Source of the DNA: Chitinophaga pinensis
GTDB taxonomy: Bacteria; Pseudomonadota; Gammaproteobacteria; Burkholderiales; SG8-41
DNA: 64,000 nucleotides
Reading direction: 5' to 3'
Assembly (NCBI GenBank): GCA_943329075.2
Contig: CALQCM020000002.1
Span: 100,236-164,235 of the forward strand
In this document: positions 61,297 through 64,000 of the stretch, in pieces
How the letters are laid out: the number at the start of each line of letters is the position of its first letter
Position numbering within the stretch: position 1 is the first letter of the stretch
The notes under the pieces: generated by a model
Told to the model about the DNA's origin: nothing
Seen by the model: only the letters and a program-made list of their open reading frames with translations
The model's database searches: none
Made by a program: the position numbers and the translations under genes

Positions 61297-62472
61297 ATGG
61301 AAACACTGGCAATGGATGTGGAACTCAGCGACGAACTGCGCGCCATGCGCGAAGCGGTGCGTAAATTCGTCTCGAAGGAACTCGAGCCGTGGGCGCGCGA
61401 GATCGACAAGAGCGGCGAAATTCCGCAGGGCTGTATCGAGGTCATGCAGAAAAACGGCTACTGCGGCATGCGCCTGCCGACCGAATACGGCGGCGGTGGA
61501 CTCAGCCTGTTTCAATACTGCATCGCGCTGGAAGAATTCAGCCGCCTGCACCGCGCCTTCACGATCGCCGCCAACTATTCAAGCGGCATGACGCCGATGG
61601 CGATCACGCGCCACGGCACGCCGGAGCAGAAAGAGAAATTTCTGCGCGGGTTCGCCGCCGGCAAACTGAAATCCGGTTTTGCACTGACCGAGCCCGAGGG
61701 TGGTTCCGATGCGGCCGGCATGCGCACGCACGCCGAGAAGCGTGGCGACAAGTGGATACTGAACGGCCGCAAGCATTACATCAGCGGCGGCCATGTTGCC
61801 GACGTCATTATGGTGATGGCGGTGACCGATCCGGTGAAACGCGCACGCGGCGGCATCACCGCGTTTCTGGTCGAGCGCGGTATGCCGGGCTTTGAAGTCA
61901 CGCGCGTCGATACGACGATTGCCACTGATGCGATCAAACTCGCCGAACTGACGTTTGAGTATTGCGAACTGCCTGAATCGGCGGTCGTCGGTGAAGTTGG
62001 TGCCGGTTTCAAGGTGGCGATGAAGTCGCTCAACGATGGACGCCTGTCGGTGTCCTGCTCCTGTGTTGGCGCGGCCGAAAGCCTGCTCGACATGGCGGCC
62101 GAACACGTCAAGGTGCGCAAGACTTTCGGCAAGCTGCTGGCGGAGCGTCAGGCGATCCAGTGGATGCTGGTCGAATCGGCGACCGACATCGCGGCCGGGC
62201 GCGCGCTGGCCTACGACGTGTTGCGCCGTCTTGAATCGGGCAAGAATGTCGGTTCGGCGGGCAGCATGTGCAAACTGTTCTGTTCCGAAATGGTCGGCCG
62301 TGTCGCCGACCGCGCCGTGCAGATCCACGGCGGCATGGGCGTGATCCGCGGCTTTCCGGTCGAGCGGTTCTATCGCGACGTGCGCCACTATCGCGTCGGC
62401 GAAGGCGCCTCGGAAATCCAGAAAATCGTCATCGCGCGCGATCTGCTGCGCGGCGTGGATATTGGTGATTGA
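61297..62472 (+). CDS. acyl-CoA dehydrogenase
   Basis: The 391-aa flavoprotein has FALTEPEGGSDAAGMRT, the FAD-binding region, and DRAVQIHGGMGVIRGFPVERFYRDVR with the conserved IHGGMG. The catalytic Glu position near the end reads YRVGEGASEIQ, as in the family. It desaturates an acyl-CoA thioester. It is separated from the hydratase gene by two repeats but points the same way. Confidence 0.92.
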   Translation: METLAMDVELSDELRAMREAVRKFVSKELEPWAREIDKSGEIPQGCIEVMQKNGYCGMRLPTEYGGGGLSLFQYCIALEEFSRLHRAFTIAANYSSGMTPMAITRHGTPEQKEKFLRGFAAGKLKSGFALTEPEGGSDAAGMRTHAEKRGDKWILNGRKHYISGGHVADVIMVMAVTDPVKRARGGITAFLVERGMPGFEVTRVDTTIATDAIKLAELTFEYCELPESAVVGEVGAGFKVAMKSLNDGRLSVSCSCVGAAESLLDMAAEHVKVRKTFGKLLAERQAIQWMLVESATDIAAGRALAYDVLRRLESGKNVGSAGSMCKLFCSEMVGRVADRAVQIHGGMGVIRGFPVERFYRDVRHYRVGEGASEIQKIVIARDLLRGVDIGD

Positions 62473-62478
62473 AAAGCC

Positions 62479-62699
62479 TGCCACAGTGGGCACAGAGATC
62501 ACAGAGTCAGATTTCGTGAAAGAAAATTGCTGAGAAAATATTCGTCGTCCCCGCGAAAGCGGGGACCCAGGGTTTTTATGCTGGATTCCCGCTTTCGCGG
62601 GAATGACGAGGTGAAACAATGCCACCTCCTGCGCACAGGTAAACTTCAACAATTGGATTAATTGTTGTTTTCTCTGTGTCTTCTGTGAACTCTGTGGCG
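62479..62699. repeat. nested inverted repeat (outer CACAGAG arms)
   Basis: Left arm CACAGTGGGCACAGAGATCA (62481-62500) and right arm CTCTGTGTCTTCTGTGAACT (62672-62691 region) are partly complementary and enclose copy C of the ATTCCC-type repeat. Confidence 0.6.
62543..62608. repeat. palindromic intergenic repeat, copy C
   Basis: CGTCGTCCCCGCGAAAGCGG at the left and TTCCCGCTTTCGCGGGAATG at the right. Related to copies A and B; shorter centre. Confidence 0.8.
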
Positions 62700-62718
62700 C
62701 ATTAAAAGGTTTTACGTC

Positions 62719-63876
62719 ATGACAAATTTGAAAGCAGCCATCGTCGGCATCGGCGAATCGCGCGTTGGCAGCGTGCCGGATCGTTCGGCGTTGCAACTGC
62801 AGGCCGATGCGGCGCAGGCGGCGCTCGCCGACGCCGGGCTGAAAATGTCCGACATCGACGGCTTGTTGACCACACCGGTGCGCGTCGAACACTGGAACAT
62901 GCCTTGCGGCGTCGTCGCGCATCACCTCGGTGTGAAGGCGAAATTTCTCTCGACCGTCGATCTCGCCGGCGCTTCCGGCTGCGGCATGATTCATCAGGCG
63001 GCGATGGCGATTGCCTCGGGCCAGTGTTCGACCGTGTTGTGCGTCGCCGGCCAGAACCTGCTCTCGCACGGCTCGCGCGCCAAGGCGGTGAAGAGTATGG
63101 CCGAGGGCGGCAGCGCACATCCGCAGTTCGAAGTGCCGTACGGCCCGCTGGTGCCTTCCTTATATGCACTGGTAGCGCAGCGCCACATGCATGAATACGG
63201 CACGACACCGGAACAACTCGCCGAAGTCGCGGTAGCGATACGCAAACACGCCAGCCTCAATCCGAATGCGCACAAGCGTGAACTCATCACCGTCGACGAT
63301 GTGCTGAAGTCGCGCATGATCACGTCCCCGTTGCACATTTTTGATTGCGCGATCGTCTCCGACGGCGCGGCGGCGTGCATCGTCACCAGCGCCGAACGTG
63401 CGCGCGATCTGGCGAAGAAGCCCGTGCATCTGCTCGGGCAGGGTTACGGCCTGCGCCACAGTCACATCGGCGACACCGAACTGACAACGACCGGCGCGGT
63501 CGATTCCGGCCGCGATGCTTTCCGTGCCGCGGGCCTGACGCCGGCGGATGTGGACGTCGCGCAAATCTACGATTGCTTCACTATCACGGTTATCGTTGAA
63601 CTCGAAGACCTCGGTTTCTGCAAAAAAGGCGAGGGCGGTGCCTTCGTCGAGAACGGCCGCATTGGACTCGGTGGCGCACTGCCGATCACCACGCACGGCG
63701 GGCTGCTGTCGGGTGGGCATCCGGGTCTGGGCGGCGGGTTCTTTCACGTCGTCGAAGCGGTGCGTCAGGTGCGCGGCGAAGCGGGCGCGCGTCAGGTCAA
63801 GGACGCCGAAGTCGCGCTGGTGCACGGCAACGGCGGTGTCATCAGCATTCATTGCACGTTGTTGTTGGGCATCTAA
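62719..63876 (+). CDS. thiolase family protein (SCP-x / lipid-transfer thiolase type)
   Basis: The 385-aa protein has the thiolase-like fold with LKAAIVGIGESRVG, SGCGMIHQAAMAIASGQ (position of the nucleophile Cys), YDCFTITVIVELEDLGF and the C-terminal THGGLLSGGHPGLGGG and VHGNGG motifs. It belongs to the SCP-x-type thiolases that cleave branched or sterol-side-chain 3-ketoacyl-CoA. It completes the beta-oxidation-like set of this region. Confidence 0.87.
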   Translation: MTNLKAAIVGIGESRVGSVPDRSALQLQADAAQAALADAGLKMSDIDGLLTTPVRVEHWNMPCGVVAHHLGVKAKFLSTVDLAGASGCGMIHQAAMAIASGQCSTVLCVAGQNLLSHGSRAKAVKSMAEGGSAHPQFEVPYGPLVPSLYALVAQRHMHEYGTTPEQLAEVAVAIRKHASLNPNAHKRELITVDDVLKSRMITSPLHIFDCAIVSDGAAACIVTSAERARDLAKKPVHLLGQGYGLRHSHIGDTELTTTGAVDSGRDAFRAAGLTPADVDVAQIYDCFTITVIVELEDLGFCKKGEGGAFVENGRIGLGGALPITTHGGLLSGGHPGLGGGFFHVVEAVRQVRGEAGARQVKDAEVALVHGNGGVISIHCTLLLGI

Positions 63877-63892
63877 AAGCGATCGCAAAAAT

Positions 63893-64000
63893 ACTCCCTC
63901 GCCCCGCAAAAGCGGGGAGAGGGTGGGGTGAGGGGCAGTTGGTTTCAAGGAGACGCGTGCCCCCTCACCCTAGCCCTCTCCCCCTTGGCAGGGGGAGAGG
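63893..64000. repeat. dispersed intergenic repeat, cut by right edge
   Basis: CCCTCGCCCCGCAAAAGCGG..GGGTGAGGGGC is followed by CCCCTCACCCTAGCCCTCTC..GGGGGAGAGG. The two parts are inverted and typical of CCCTCACCC-type dispersed repeats. Confidence 0.65.

Noticed and set aside
61579..63120. Minus-strand open frame spanning acyl-CoA dehydrogenase and thiolase
   Set aside because: Runs through an intergenic repeat and has no known domain; both plus-strand genes are clear.
1..64000. tRNA, rRNA, CRISPR arrays, intact insertion sequences
   Set aside because: I saw no cloverleaf-like or rRNA sequence, no regularly spaced repeats and no transposase; a tRNAscan or Infernal run could still find a small RNA.

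Overview
The window is GC-rich chromosomal DNA that reads like a betaproteobacterium. The evidence is a Bug-type (TctC) solute receptor, a phasin with TGC/GCA operator repeats, GluQRS, an Mla-type lipid ABC system, class III alcohol dehydrogenase and densely packed genes with ATGA overlaps. I cannot name the species. Genes run on both strands with few gaps. The only stretch that looks foreign is about 34.1-35.6 kb: lower GC, small orphan genes, a decayed gene fragment and a cluster of palindromes.

Layout. 0-4.7 kb: a GAF-GGDEF-EAL protein cut by the left edge, an SbmA/YddA-like ABC exporter, a CBS-domain protein and a molybdopterin-binding protein. 4.7-9.5 kb: a phasin with a readable promoter/operator, then an MlaE-MlaF-MlaD-lipoprotein operon and a HIT protein. 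9.8-14.5 kb: a divergent GntR-controlled catabolic cluster (hydroxyacid dehydrogenase, cupin, creatininase-like amidohydrolase, Gfo/Idh oxidoreductase) followed by a CMD/AhpD-like gene. That gene has an in-frame TGA replacing the second Cys of its CxxC motif, with a SECIS-like hairpin just after it, so it is probably a selenoprotein. 14.5-22.3 kb: patatin, rhomboid protease, gluQ, class III ADH, a phosphoesterase-like protein, a Bug receptor and pabB. 22.3-25.6 kb: arsR-arsC-acr3, then a thioredoxin-like mini-protein and a YraQ-type permease.

28-57 kb holds many phosphate-stress and membrane-lipid genes: btaA-btaB (betaine lipid), a PPK2 gene broken by one amber codon, two Mpo1-like paralogues, a PAP2 phosphatase, psd, three GT4 glycosyltransferases (two Agt-like), PhoX phosphatase, an OlsB-like acyltransferase (ornithine lipid), ppx, ppk1, a PlcP-like phospholipase C paired with agt, and diacylglycerol kinase. 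Sequences resembling Pho boxes (7-mers like CTGTCAT or CTGTAAC repeated every 11 bp) precede phoX, ppk1, agt, dgkA, one Mpo1-like gene and, more weakly, olsB and the other Mpo1-like gene. My reading is a PhoB-controlled island for replacing phospholipids with phosphorus-free lipids and for managing polyphosphate.

Inside this zone, 36.4-40.5 kb carries arrA-arrB plus a TorD-like chaperone (respiratory arsenate reductase) behind an FNR-like box, so both arsenate respiration and arsenic resistance are present. 57-64 kb is a fatty-acid-like catabolic run: hydroxyacid dehydrogenase, NDP-forming acyl-CoA synthetase, enoyl-CoA hydratase, acyl-CoA dehydrogenase and SCP-x-type thiolase, interrupted by palindromic intergenic repeats.
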